Shown: positions 1 to 6,715, counted from the stretch's first letter. The stretch is DNA of 11,147 nucleotides from Coemansia sp. RSA 922 (GCA_027577415.1 JANBQS010000859.1:1-11147); one strand, 5' to 3'. Numbers and translations: made by a program. The notes: generated by a model not told the origin, from the sequence alone.

Positions 1-189
1 GTTCGCTTCTCGGCTCCTGTCATCCCTGGTGAGACTCTGGAGACTAGCATGTGGGCTGATAAGAGCAACCCCAACCGCGTATTGTTCCAGGTCCGTGTCG
101 TTGAGCGTGATACTATCGCTATCACTAATGCCGCCGCGGAGTTCTCGGCTCCTGTTTCTTTGGCTGGTCATAATAACGCCAAACTTTAA
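1..189 (+). CDS. C-terminal end of a peroxisomal 2-enoyl-CoA hydratase (MaoC/hydratase-2 type), 5' partial
   Basis: Frame 1 is open from the window edge to a TAA at 187-189 and gives 62 residues. The start, VRFSAPVIPGETLETSMW, matches the typical central strand pattern of hot-dog-fold MaoC/hydratase-2 domains (VRF..PV.PGETL...MW). It is followed by VLFQVRVVERD and an alanine-rich NAAAEF strand. In the family this domain hydrates trans-2-enoyl-CoA to (R)-3-hydroxyacyl-CoA, and in fungi it usually forms the C-terminus of the peroxisomal multifunctional beta-oxidation enzyme (Fox2/MFE-2). The protein ends in -NNAKL, whose last three residues fit the PTS1 peroxisomal import consensus. No ATG start applies because the gene begins upstream. 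Codons are C/G-richer than in the neighbouring array. Whether the whole gene is a multifunctional Fox2 or a stand-alone hydratase cannot be told from this piece. Confidence 0.82.
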   Translation, partial: VRFSAPVIPGETLETSMWADKSNPNRVLFQVRVVERDTIAITNAAAEFSAPVSLAGHNNAKL

Positions 190-411
190 GTTCTTTTTTC
201 ATTGGCTTTTTTTTCTATACCAACATGAATGTTTCTTTTCTTCTCTTAAAAAAAATAGCCACTCAAAGAGAAAGTAAAAAAAAAGAACACAAAGATGAGC
301 TTTTTGCTTTTTTTTTCTATTCAAGAATTTCGTACTTTCTTTTCTCTTCCGTTTCTTTTTCTTCAACTCCAAACAGCATTATTTTTGTAAACTACTTTCT
401 ATATTTTCACC
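190..411 (+). other. Intergenic: hydratase 3' UTR and AT-rich leader of gene 1
   Basis: No gene is supported here. The stretch is dominated by T-runs, pyrimidine tracts and a few A-runs (255-262 and 277-285), as is common in fungal promoters and terminators. It ends in TTTTCACC directly before the gene 1 ATG. It lacks the 12-bp motif found upstream of genes 2, 3 and 4, and it does not resemble the upstream block shared by genes 2 and 4. Short open frames here are low-complexity Phe/Ser/Lys translations. Confidence 0.5.
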
Positions 412-2052
412 ATGTCCAACCATGTATCGGCAGCTCAGGTTACACCCTCGGAAGTGTTGGGTCTGGTATTTGAATATCTGCTTAGCAAGTCGTACTACAC
501 ACTAGGTAATGCAACTCATGATATAAAAGAGACGAAAGAAGCTCGGTCTGTATGCTATATGTGGCGGAAGGCTGCTATTGAATACTTGTGGAGGGAGCTT
601 CATCTTTTTATAGATGAGAACGCTAGTGAAGTGTATGCTGATCGTCCAACATACATCGATGGCAATTGGTTGCCACGCAACACGGAGTATCTAGTCAAAG
701 AGCTCAGTATAACTGTGTCTCGAGAGAGTATATTTAGTGGTGCTGCTTCTGATCTATTGACAAAGTACATGGTCGATATACCATGCTTGCCACATGTGTA
801 TAAGCTCCGTATTTTCCTCTCAGATGAAGCCCTCGAGAACAACTCCATATATGATAATGCTACTGGCAACGCTCTAGAGTTTGCTCAGTTGCTCAAACGG
901 ATAGCTCCAGCGGCACATTCGACAATGGTTACGTGTGACAGGGAAGAAGGGGTGATAGAAGAAGGGGATGAGAAAGCATTGAGTATTTTTATGAATCATT
1001 TGTTTATCGAAGCTAGAAATTCGGAATTTGACATGGGAAATATTGGTTTTAGGTACAAGTCAACTATTGCTCACATACCTCAACTTACCTCACTAAGCAT
1101 AAAAGCATTATCTGTTACAGATGCGCGTACAATTCTGCTTCATAAATGCTCCAACACTCTTCTCAATTTAAATGTCGGTATCAGCAATCAGAGGTTATTA
1201 ATAAGCGATATAAATGGAAATAGTGTTGTGTATCCGAATTTAAGAGTTCTGAAAGCAAAATCAAATACCATGAATGCTGCTGCTGTCATAACAACGCCAG
1301 AAAGTATTGTGCCGTTTCCTTGTTTGAAAAGTCTATCACTAAATATGACCTATCCCTATTCTGATGATGTATTATTTAGAGGGAATACTCTACAGTACTT
1401 GAAAATACGTATCGATAAGAATACTGTCACTAGGCTAAACCAATACAAGGTATTTAATAACAAAGCCTTGCAATATGTAGAAATTACTGAGGCTTCTATC
1501 TGCGCTAATTTGTTTCGTATTCCTGAATCCACCGTGGTAAGCTTTCTGGGTAATATGTTAAACACTGCTCAAGTATTGACTGTACAAACAGGGTTTGTGG
1601 CTAGAAATATGATAATGGCAATGCAGAATGGCTATGCTTTGACATGTATTCAACATCTTTACGTAACTAGAACGAGTTTGTCTCTATATGTTGTATTGGG
1701 CTTGTTGAGAGGACTTCCGATACTTGCAAAGCTAGTATGTGGTATTTATGGAATGGGTTCAGAGCTTGAACTTATTCCAAATGACGAACTGCCTGATCAC
1801 ATAGCCATCGATTATGAGAATGTAGGAAAGTGCTTGCATACTTGGCACTTGGTTAACTACAATATGTCGGCGGTTAGCCAACTTGCCAGAGATGTCATAC
1901 TTTTAGCATTGGCCTGCCCAAAGCTTGGCCGGGTTATGGTGGATCCTAATAATGCTGCCGAACTTAATGATAGTATCGCCAATGTGCTTCAAAGAGACGT
2001 GTATGACAAGTATGCTGAGCAGTTAACTCAGCTTCACAGCATTGCCTATTAG
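412..2052 (+). CDS. Gene 1: F-box-like/LRR-like family protein, intact
   Basis: This is a single-exon 546-aa protein. The start is supported by the CACCATG context and by alignment with the paralogues (MSNHVSAAQ here, MFNHVSAAQ in genes 2 and 4). Residues about 9-65 look like a degenerate F-box: PSEVLGLVFEYL, then SVCYMWRKAAIEYLWREL. Residues about 95-510 contain irregular leucine-rich units such as IPQLTSLSIKAL, YPNLRVLKAK, FPCLKSLSLNM and TLQYLKIRID. The near-invariant YPYSDDVLFRGN block is at about 314-325, and LALACPKL at about 498-505. No signal peptide or membrane segment is visible, so it is probably cytosolic or nuclear. F-box/LRR proteins usually recruit substrates to Skp1-Cullin ubiquitin ligases, which is inference here. 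A short acidic loop at about 177-188 varies among paralogues. It lacks a GD pair after FRGN and a KH pair before KAL that gene 4 has. An AATAAA lies 32 nt past the stop. Confidence 0.85.
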   Translation: MSNHVSAAQVTPSEVLGLVFEYLLSKSYYTLGNATHDIKETKEARSVCYMWRKAAIEYLWRELHLFIDENASEVYADRPTYIDGNWLPRNTEYLVKELSITVSRESIFSGAASDLLTKYMVDIPCLPHVYKLRIFLSDEALENNSIYDNATGNALEFAQLLKRIAPAAHSTMVTCDREEGVIEEGDEKALSIFMNHLFIEARNSEFDMGNIGFRYKSTIAHIPQLTSLSIKALSVTDARTILLHKCSNTLLNLNVGISNQRLLISDINGNSVVYPNLRVLKAKSNTMNAAAVITTPESIVPFPCLKSLSLNMTYPYSDDVLFRGNTLQYLKIRIDKNTVTRLNQYKVFNNKALQYVEITEASICANLFRIPESTVVSFLGNMLNTAQVLTVQTGFVARNMIMAMQNGYALTCIQHLYVTRTSLSLYVVLGLLRGLPILAKLVCGIYGMGSELELIPNDELPDHIAIDYENVGKCLHTWHLVNYNMSAVSQLARDVILLALACPKLGRVMVDPNNAAELNDSIANVLQRDVYDKYAEQLTQLHSIAY

Positions 2053-2123
2053 TGGCAAATATTTCACTGCATGGTCTTTTATTAATAAAGTGCAATACAT
2101 AACAATGGACGTCTAAAGGTGCT
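2040..2123 (+). repeat. Copy A of a near-identical 3' end/3' UTR repeat (84 bp, one mismatch)
   Basis: Positions 2040-2123 match 4738-4821 at 83 of 84 bases by eye; the only difference is G at 2107 versus A at 4805. The match covers the last codons, the stop, the AATAAA and about 70 nt of 3' UTR. Such identity in untranslated sequence, while the coding parts of the two genes differ at many sites, points to recent duplication or gene conversion. Confidence 0.9.
2084..2089 (+). terminator. Poly(A) signal AATAAA of gene 1
   Basis: A canonical AATAAA lies 32 nt downstream of the gene 1 stop. It sits inside a 3' UTR segment that recurs almost unchanged behind the gene 2 remnant, which supports a functional 3'-end signal. 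The cleavage site cannot be placed. Confidence 0.55.
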
Positions 2124-2310
2124 TAAAATGAGTAAAAGAAATGTTTTTTTTCACTATCACTCGCAATAAAGGGGAGCTCAGTACTCCCAATGAGTGGATC
2201 CAAACCTTGAGATTAAGAATAGAAGGGTGGAGATGCGCCTGTCGCCGCGCGAGGGGAGCCACTAGCCAATACTCGGCTAATGTCGACAGGCCTTCCTCTG
2301 TCGACTGGTC
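2124..2310. other. Intergenic segment with a GC-rich part and several short inverted repeats
   Basis: This lies between the gene 1 3' UTR and the upstream block that gene 2 shares with gene 4. The part from about 2160 to 2310 is clearly GC-richer than its surroundings. It holds three short hairpin candidates: GGGAG/CTCCC (2172-2176 with 2184-2188), TAGCC/GGCTA (2263-2267 with 2275-2279) and the perfect GTCGACAG/CTGTCGAC pair (2282-2289 with 2298-2305, 8-nt loop). I see no counterpart elsewhere in the array. It is not a recognisable tRNA or 5S gene. It could be a degraded mobile element or a structured transcript, but no identity can be assigned. Confidence 0.35.
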
Positions 2311-2590
2311 GTTCAATTTGATTTAGTCGATCATGGAGGTGAAATAGCGCCCCTTTGATGGACAATGTCTTTTGAACTTTTGCCAAGATTCACCTAAAAG
2401 TATTTTTTTTTTTTGTAAAAAGGCTAAACAATTTTTCAAAAGGGTAAAGTAGCCAAAGAGGCCCACTGCTTTTTAAAATACTTTATGCCGCAGCTCGCCT
2501 CTAGCATAGTGTTTCTCTTGTCATTTTCTTTAATCTTTATTCAAGCTCATTAAACTTTTGTACACTCTCAAATACTCTTTAGGTTTCACC
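2311..2590 (+). promoter_or_regulatory. Upstream (promoter) block of gene 2, shared with gene 4
   Basis: This 280-bp stretch aligns with 7472-7741 upstream of gene 4. Shared elements, in order, are GTTCAATTT.ATTTAGT..ATCATGGA, GCCCACTGCTTTTT (2461-2474), ATGCCGCAGCTC (2485-2496), GTTTCTCTTGTC, TATTCAAGC and TAAACTTTTG, then a 49-bp exact tract from 2580 into the coding sequence. T- and A-runs in between vary in length. Conservation of ordered non-coding blocks suggests a duplicated promoter. Which elements bind factors is unknown. Confidence 0.6.
2485..2496 (+). promoter_or_regulatory. Candidate cis-motif ATGCCGCAGCTC upstream of gene 2
   Basis: The exact 12-mer occurs here and at 7629-7640 (upstream of gene 4), and as its reverse complement at 4955-4966 (upstream of gene 3). 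Here 94 bp separate it from the ATG at 2591. The gap is 101 bp for gene 4 and 96 bp for gene 3. Conserved distance despite opposite orientation fits a transcription-factor site. The factor is unknown. Confidence 0.45.
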
Positions 2591-3799
2591 ATGTTCAACC
2601 ATGTATCAGCAGCGCAGGCACTTCCTTCTGAAATACTACGCCTAGTAATGAATTATGCGGCTAGTATGCCATGCCACGATTTGGATAATGAATCTCACGC
2701 TATAGACGGGATCAAACAAGTCCTGTCCGTATGCTATATGTGGCGACAGGCTGCTCTCGAATTCTTGTGGAGAGAACTAAATATTAATGTATTGGAAGAG
2801 GATGAAGAGGTTTGTGAAGATCGCCCATCGTGGGTTAATAACTATTGGCTACCACAAAGGACAGAGTATCTGGTCAGGGAGTTTGGCATTAGTGTCTCTT
2901 TGGAGGGTATATTTAGTGGCGCAGCTTGTGACCTGTTGACAAAGTACATGGCTGATACACCATGCCTGCCACATGTGTACAAGCTCCGCTTTTTTCTCTC
3001 AGATGCTTACCTCAAGCACAACTGGGACTATGGCAATGCCACTATCAACGCTTTAGAGTTTGCTCAACTGCTCAAACGGATAGCTCCAGCGGCTTCTTCT
3101 ATAGTGGTTAGGTTAGGCAGGGGATTTTGGAAGCTGGATGGAAATGACAAAGCCATGTGTGTTTTCATGAACCAGCTGTCTATCAAGGCTAGAAGCGTGG
3201 CGTTGGACTTGGGAGAGATCGGTATCAAGCATAGGTCAACTATTGACCTCATCCCCCAGCTTACCGCATTGAAGATGAAGGGGATATTTGCGATGGATGC
3301 CCGTACAAGCCTGCTCCATAAATGCTGCAATACTCTTCTAGATTTAGATGTCGATACAAATAACCCAAAGTCCTTGATATGTGATATAGATGGCAATGCG
3401 GTTGTCTATCCAAATTTGAGGATTCTGGTAGCAAAATCGCCCATCATTGATTACTCTGATGTCATAGAGACGCCAGAAAGTATTGTGCCCTTTCCTTGCT
3501 TAGAAAGACTTCATCTGCACATGCCTTATCCATATTCTGACAATGTGTATTTCAGAGGAAATGGTGATACTCTGCGGTACTTGAGTATTCATATTAACAA
3601 AAACATTGTTAATATGCTAAGTAAGTATAGAGTGTTTGAGAACAGGCACAAAGCCTTGCGACACGTGGACTTTTTTGCGGCTTACAACAGTGCAGATAAT
3701 TATCACATTCATGGATCTGATTTGAGAAGTCTCATGGGCAATCTTTTAGACACAGCTAAAATATTGTGGCGGACCAAACGTGACACTTATATCAACTAG
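2591..3799 (+). pseudogene. Gene 2, 5' part: F-box-like/LRR-like paralogue truncated by an insertion
   Basis: The true start is the ATG at 2591 (TTTCACCATGTTC, MFNHVSAAQALPSEIL), which matches gene 4; the frame upstream of it has no ATG. The open frame runs 402 codons to a TAG at 3797-3799. Residues 1-392 align with the family: F-box-like segment at about 9-65 (LPSEILRLVMNYAA, VLSVCYMWRQAALEFLWREL), LRR-like units, and YPYSDNVYFRGN at about 312-323. After ...DTAKIL the paralogue sequence stops, and the last ten residues (WRTKRDTYIN) are read from inserted DNA. The rest of the gene resumes at 4279. The promoter and first 35 residues resemble gene 4, while the IFSGAA to LLKRIAPAA region resembles gene 1. 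The 5' frame has no stop or frameshift. A shortened F-box/LRR protein could therefore still be made, although loss of the C-terminal third argues for a pseudogene. Confidence 0.75.
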
Positions 3800-4278
3800 T
3801 AACAAGGGAGACACGAGCCGATCCACCAGGTATTAAAGGAAAATAATTTAAGTATGTGCCCTTGCGGACCCTCCCCGCCACTGTCACAAGTATCCACACA
3901 GAGCCATTGAACAGTATCTTCCATGCACTTAACAATTTAAGCAACTGTCATAAGTATCGATAATAAAACATGGTACCAAGCCACTCACATATATAACGCA
4001 ATACAAGCCTTTGTCATGGGGCCAGCTACAGACCATCGCGCTCAAATTTTCATGCACTCGATAATGCCCATGGTCAACCTCAGAGCAACAGCACATGGTA
4101 CTGTATTTACAAGCCCATCCACCCACATATCGGGCTAATCAAGACACACGATTTCGGACCCAGCTCTTATCTATTTATTACCTGACCATTCACTGCCTTA
4201 TTATATACTATCTCTACTATTCTATAAATTTAACTACCAACATCTGCCATGCACCCACATCGAGCAATATAGATATTC
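3767..4278. mobile_element. Insertion of about 512 bp in gene 2, solo-LTR-like (TG...CA)
   Basis: Paralogue alignment places the boundaries closely. Gene 2 ends at ATATTG (3761-3766) and resumes at AAAATTGAAACT (4279 on), which rebuilds an ancestral A-K-I-L-K-I-E-T-Q-Y against A-Q-V-L-K-V-K-T-Q-Y in gene 4. The inserted DNA begins TGGCGGACC (or TGTGGCGGACC, as the edge is ambiguous by 2 bp) and ends ATATTC(A), so TG...CA termini typical of long terminal repeats are possible. A TATA-like TATAAAT lies at 4223-4229. No coding sequence is convincing inside. A clean target-site duplication is not visible; only ATTG recurs at the two sides (3763-3766 and 4282-4285). Internal repeats include CTGTCACAAGTATC/CTGTCATAAGTATC (3881-3894 and 3945-3958). 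The element class is inferred from termini and size only. Confidence 0.5.
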
Positions 4279-4750
4279 AAAATTGAAACTCAATATGTAG
4301 CCATAGAGCTAATGACAACAATGAAGAGTGGCTATGCTTTGACATGTATCCTATCTTTATGCTACTAGGTCGAGTTTGTCTTTATATGTCGCATTGAGCT
4401 TGTTGAGAGGATTTCCAATACTTGCAAAACTAGTATGTGGTATTTATGGAATGGGGTCAGAGTTTGAACTTATTCCAAATGAGAAACTGCCTGATCACAT
4501 AGCTTCCGAATATGAGAATGTGGGAAAGCGCTTGCATACTTGGCACTTGGTTAACTACAATATGTCGGCGGTTAGCCAACTTGCCAGAGATGTCATACTT
4601 TTAGCATTGGCCTGCCCAAAGCTTGGCCAGGTTATGGTGGATCCGAGTAATGCTCCTGAGCTTAATGCTAGTATCGCCGATGTGCTTCAAAGAGACGCGT
4701 ATGTCAAGTATGCTGAGCGGTTAGCTCAGCTTCACAACATTGCCTATTAG
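4279..4750 (+). pseudogene. Gene 2, 3' remnant: C-terminal third of the F-box/LRR-like protein, frameshifted
   Basis: From 4279 the frame reads K-I-E-T-Q-Y-V-A-I-E-L-M-T-T-M-K-S-G-Y-A-L-T-C-I, aligning with residues after VLKV in gene 4. Near 4349-4356 two bases are missing relative to gene 1 (ATTCAACATC versus ATCCTATC), and the homology moves to another frame, YLYATRSSLSLYVALSLLRG, which runs to a TAG at 4748-4750. The second frame has no family-style ATG, only an internal Met. The segment keeps LVCGIYGMGSEFELIPN, LPDHIA and LALACPKL. Bases 4530-4628 are identical to gene 1 positions 1832-1930 (99 bp), while the end (SIADVLQRDAY.KYAERLA.LHNIAY) resembles gene 4. It is the displaced 3' end of gene 2, now separated by the insertion and a frameshift. 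Confidence 0.8.
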
Positions 4751-4821
4751 TGGCAAATATTTCACTGCATGGTCTTTTATTAATAAAGTGCAATACATAA
4801 CAATAGACGTCTAAAGGTGCT
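4738..4821 (+). repeat. Copy B of the near-identical 3' end/3' UTR repeat
   Basis: This is the partner of 2040-2123 at a constant offset of 2698 bp, with one mismatch in 84 bases. It carries AATAAA at 4782-4787, so the 3'-end signal of the broken gene 2 is intact. Confidence 0.9.
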
Positions 4822-5062
4822 AATTAGTAATAATTAATCAAAACCCGTGATACCGTGCCATTTGCTGGCGCTGGCTTTGCGCCTTTGCCTTGGTTTGTCA
4901 AAGAATCTTTTTCAAAGACAAAGTGACGAAATGTTTTCTTTCAATAATATGTTTGAGCTGCGGCATCCCGCTCTTCTTTTCTTTTCGCCAGTTTTTCTTA
5001 GTCAATATACTCTTATTTTTTTAGCTTCCTAGCCCCACTTTCTCCAATACTCTATAACCACT
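4822..5062 (+). promoter_or_regulatory. Upstream region of gene 3
   Basis: No gene is seen here. The segment does not align as a whole with the block upstream of genes 2 and 4, but it contains the reverse complement of their 12-bp motif at 4955-4966. An imperfect dyad, TTTGTC/GACAAA (4894-4899 and 4917-4922), with a nested AAAG/CTTT, lies about 140 bp before the start. The last 90 bp are T- and C-rich, as is usual near fungal transcription starts. Confidence 0.4.
4955..4966 (-). promoter_or_regulatory. Inverted copy of the ATGCCGCAGCTC motif upstream of gene 3
   Basis: GAGCTGCGGCAT on the + strand is the exact reverse complement of the motif at 2485-2496 and 7629-7640. It lies 96 bp before the gene 3 ATG, close to the 94 and 101 bp gaps of the other copies. 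The flanking bases differ, so it is not simply part of a longer duplicated promoter. Confidence 0.45.
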
Positions 5063-6715
5063 ATGTCCTACAGTGTGTCGTCTGCTCAGATTCTTCCCTT
5101 TGACATTGTGCGCTTGATTTTAGAATATGCAGCCCCTCCAACTTTGCGCTCACTTGGTAAATTAAGTGCCCAAAGTGGTGCCGCTAACGAGTTTTTGTCA
5201 GTGTGCTCTATTTGGAGGCAAGCAGCACTTGCATATATCTATAGGGCAATTAGGATTACAATCGACACCGATATGAGCACTTTCTCTGTGGGCCATCTGG
5301 GACAGGCAAAACAGTTTGAGCTCTCCAAGAATAGTTTGCACTTGGTTAGGGAAATACATGTGAATGCCAATTTGTCAGATATTATAAGTGGCGCTGCCTA
5401 CAAACAACTTTTAACATGCATAGAGGACGCTACAATCTATCCTCTTGCTTGTAAATTGTACATTACAATTTCCGCTTCAGACTTTTCAAAGCACACTAGG
5501 AGCAGTGATTCAGCCAACACAACTGATTTTGTTCAGCTGCTCAAATCAATGACTCCTGTGGCAACAACTATAGGAGTCAACTGCTCTGGTAAACTAGAAG
5601 GCAATAATGAGCTTGACGAAGAAGCACTTGGACTGCTTCTAAAGTCGCTATATTGCAGTGCAAAGAGCTCATCGCTTGCCTTAGGAATGTTTGCCTTGAA
5701 GAGTAGGCTAACTATTGCTTCTATACCGCAGCTTTCATCGATAACAATGCGTTATGATAATACGCTTGGCATGAACATGTCATTGGTTCATAAATGCGCA
5801 GAGACGCTTCTCACATTGGATATTGGACTTTGTGATGCTAAATCACTTATATATGACATAAATAATGCTAATGTGGCATATCCAAATATGCGACACCTGC
5901 ATTTGAGAATGGTTGAATTTGACGCCACTGTTACACGAGTCTTTGCTCCTGGGATTGTACCATTCCCTAATTTACGAAAGTTGATATTGAACATGACATA
6001 CCCCTATAGTGATGATGTGCTATTCCGGGGCAACAGCGCCTCCCTTGAGTGTCTAAGGCTTGAAGTAGATAGCAATACTGTGGCTATGCTTAATAGATTA
6101 CGCGTATTTGAAAACAACTCTAAAGCGTTGTGGCATGTGGGTATTAGCGAAGGCTACAGCAACCACCATCTCTCATTTGTTCCTAAGGACGACTTGAACA
6201 AATTTGTAGACAACCTAATGAGCTCTGCTCGGATAGTGACATTGTGCGCTATAAGCATAAAGAGATGCTTCACAGCAACAGCAACACAGCCCAATCCCAA
6301 TTTTAGGCATATTCAATCTTTGAAATTGAATATTTGCGGCTCTCCCTTTTATGAAATATTGTGCTTGCTAAGAGCATTCCCTGCTCTCATAAATATTCAT
6401 TGTGGTATCTCTGGACTTGGCCCGGAATTAGCTCACATTAACTCAGATGATTTGCCTGAACACATAGAATCCGTATATGGACAAGCTGGAAAGAATTTGG
6501 TTTACTGGGAGATGACTTCTTATTACCATGACTTTAAGGAAAAAACTGTCGAGTATGTTATGCTCCTTGCACTGGCCTGTCCAAAGCTGAGGAGAGTGAA
6601 GTTGATGAAGGGAACTGCTCCAAATTACCATGCTAGGGTTTCTGATGCACTAAAGAGCGGTCCATATAGCAAGTACTCTTCTAAACTCAATCGCCTACTG
6701 AGTGCCGTCTATTGA
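5063..6715 (+). CDS. Gene 3: divergent F-box-like/LRR-like family protein, intact
   Basis: This is a single-exon 550-aa protein, MSYSVSSAQILPFDIVRLILEYAAPP... The start aligns with MSNHVSAAQ of gene 1, which supports ATG 5063. The F-box-like segment spans about 9-65 (LPFDIVRLILEYA, FLSVCSIWRQAALAYIYRAI). LRR-like units include IPQLSSITMRY, YPNMRHLHLRM, FPNLRKLILNM and SLECLRLEVD. Although divergent elsewhere, it keeps NMTYPYSDDVLFRGN, GISGLGPELAHI, LPEHIESVYG.AGK.L and VMLLALACPKL, marking the positions under strongest constraint. No transmembrane or signal sequence is visible. Its closest relative in the window is the truncated remnant immediately downstream (FVP.DDL, GLGPE, PYSKY...L.RLL). 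A role as a ubiquitin-ligase adaptor is inferred only from the F-box/LRR layout. Its 3' UTR is unrelated to that of genes 1 and 2. Confidence 0.83.
   Translation: MSYSVSSAQILPFDIVRLILEYAAPPTLRSLGKLSAQSGAANEFLSVCSIWRQAALAYIYRAIRITIDTDMSTFSVGHLGQAKQFELSKNSLHLVREIHVNANLSDIISGAAYKQLLTCIEDATIYPLACKLYITISASDFSKHTRSSDSANTTDFVQLLKSMTPVATTIGVNCSGKLEGNNELDEEALGLLLKSLYCSAKSSSLALGMFALKSRLTIASIPQLSSITMRYDNTLGMNMSLVHKCAETLLTLDIGLCDAKSLIYDINNANVAYPNMRHLHLRMVEFDATVTRVFAPGIVPFPNLRKLILNMTYPYSDDVLFRGNSASLECLRLEVDSNTVAMLNRLRVFENNSKALWHVGISEGYSNHHLSFVPKDDLNKFVDNLMSSARIVTLCAISIKRCFTATATQPNPNFRHIQSLKLNICGSPFYEILCLLRAFPALINIHCGISGLGPELAHINSDDLPEHIESVYGQAGKNLVYWEMTSYYHDFKEKTVEYVMLLALACPKLRRVKLMKGTAPNYHARVSDALKSGPYSKYSSKLNRLLSAVY

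Noticed and set aside
7..155. Exact 14-bp direct repeat (7-20 and 142-155) encoding FSAPV twice in the hydratase end
   Set aside because: Both lie in the same frame in a normal hot-dog sequence; a short coincidental repeat needs no special explanation.
29..277. Open frame of 82 codons over the hydratase end
   Set aside because: It is out of frame with the convincing hydratase C-terminus at 1-189 and has no family-like features.
225..473. Open frame overlapping the gene 1 start
   Set aside because: It is a low-complexity Phe/Ser/Lys translation of T- and A-runs and overlaps the well-supported gene 1 in another frame.
2160..2310. tRNA or 5S rRNA gene in the hairpin-rich island
   Set aside because: No cloverleaf with acceptor stem, no convincing A/B box pair and no 5S-like sequence could be placed.
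2551..2590. An earlier start for genes 2 and 4 (11 extra residues), or a 5' UTR intron acceptor at the conserved CT.TAG before GTTTCACC
   Set aside because: The extra codons begin with TTG, not ATG, and the paralogues start at the CACCATG Met. The TAG acceptor is possible, but no donor or branch site could be identified.
3929..4286. Short frames on both strands inside the insertion
   Set aside because: They show no recognisable transposase, reverse transcriptase or other domain, and are short enough to occur by chance.
3766..4300. The gene 2 interruption as a spliceosomal intron
   Set aside because: The left edge (GTGGCG) is not a fungal 5' splice consensus and the boundary fixed by paralogues (before AAAATTG) is not preceded by AG. 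The other members have no intron there, and a frameshift remains downstream even if the segment is removed.
4894..4922. TTTGTC/GACAAA dyad upstream of gene 3 as an operator or terminator
   Set aside because: The stem is short and A/T-rich, with no counterpart before the other paralogues.
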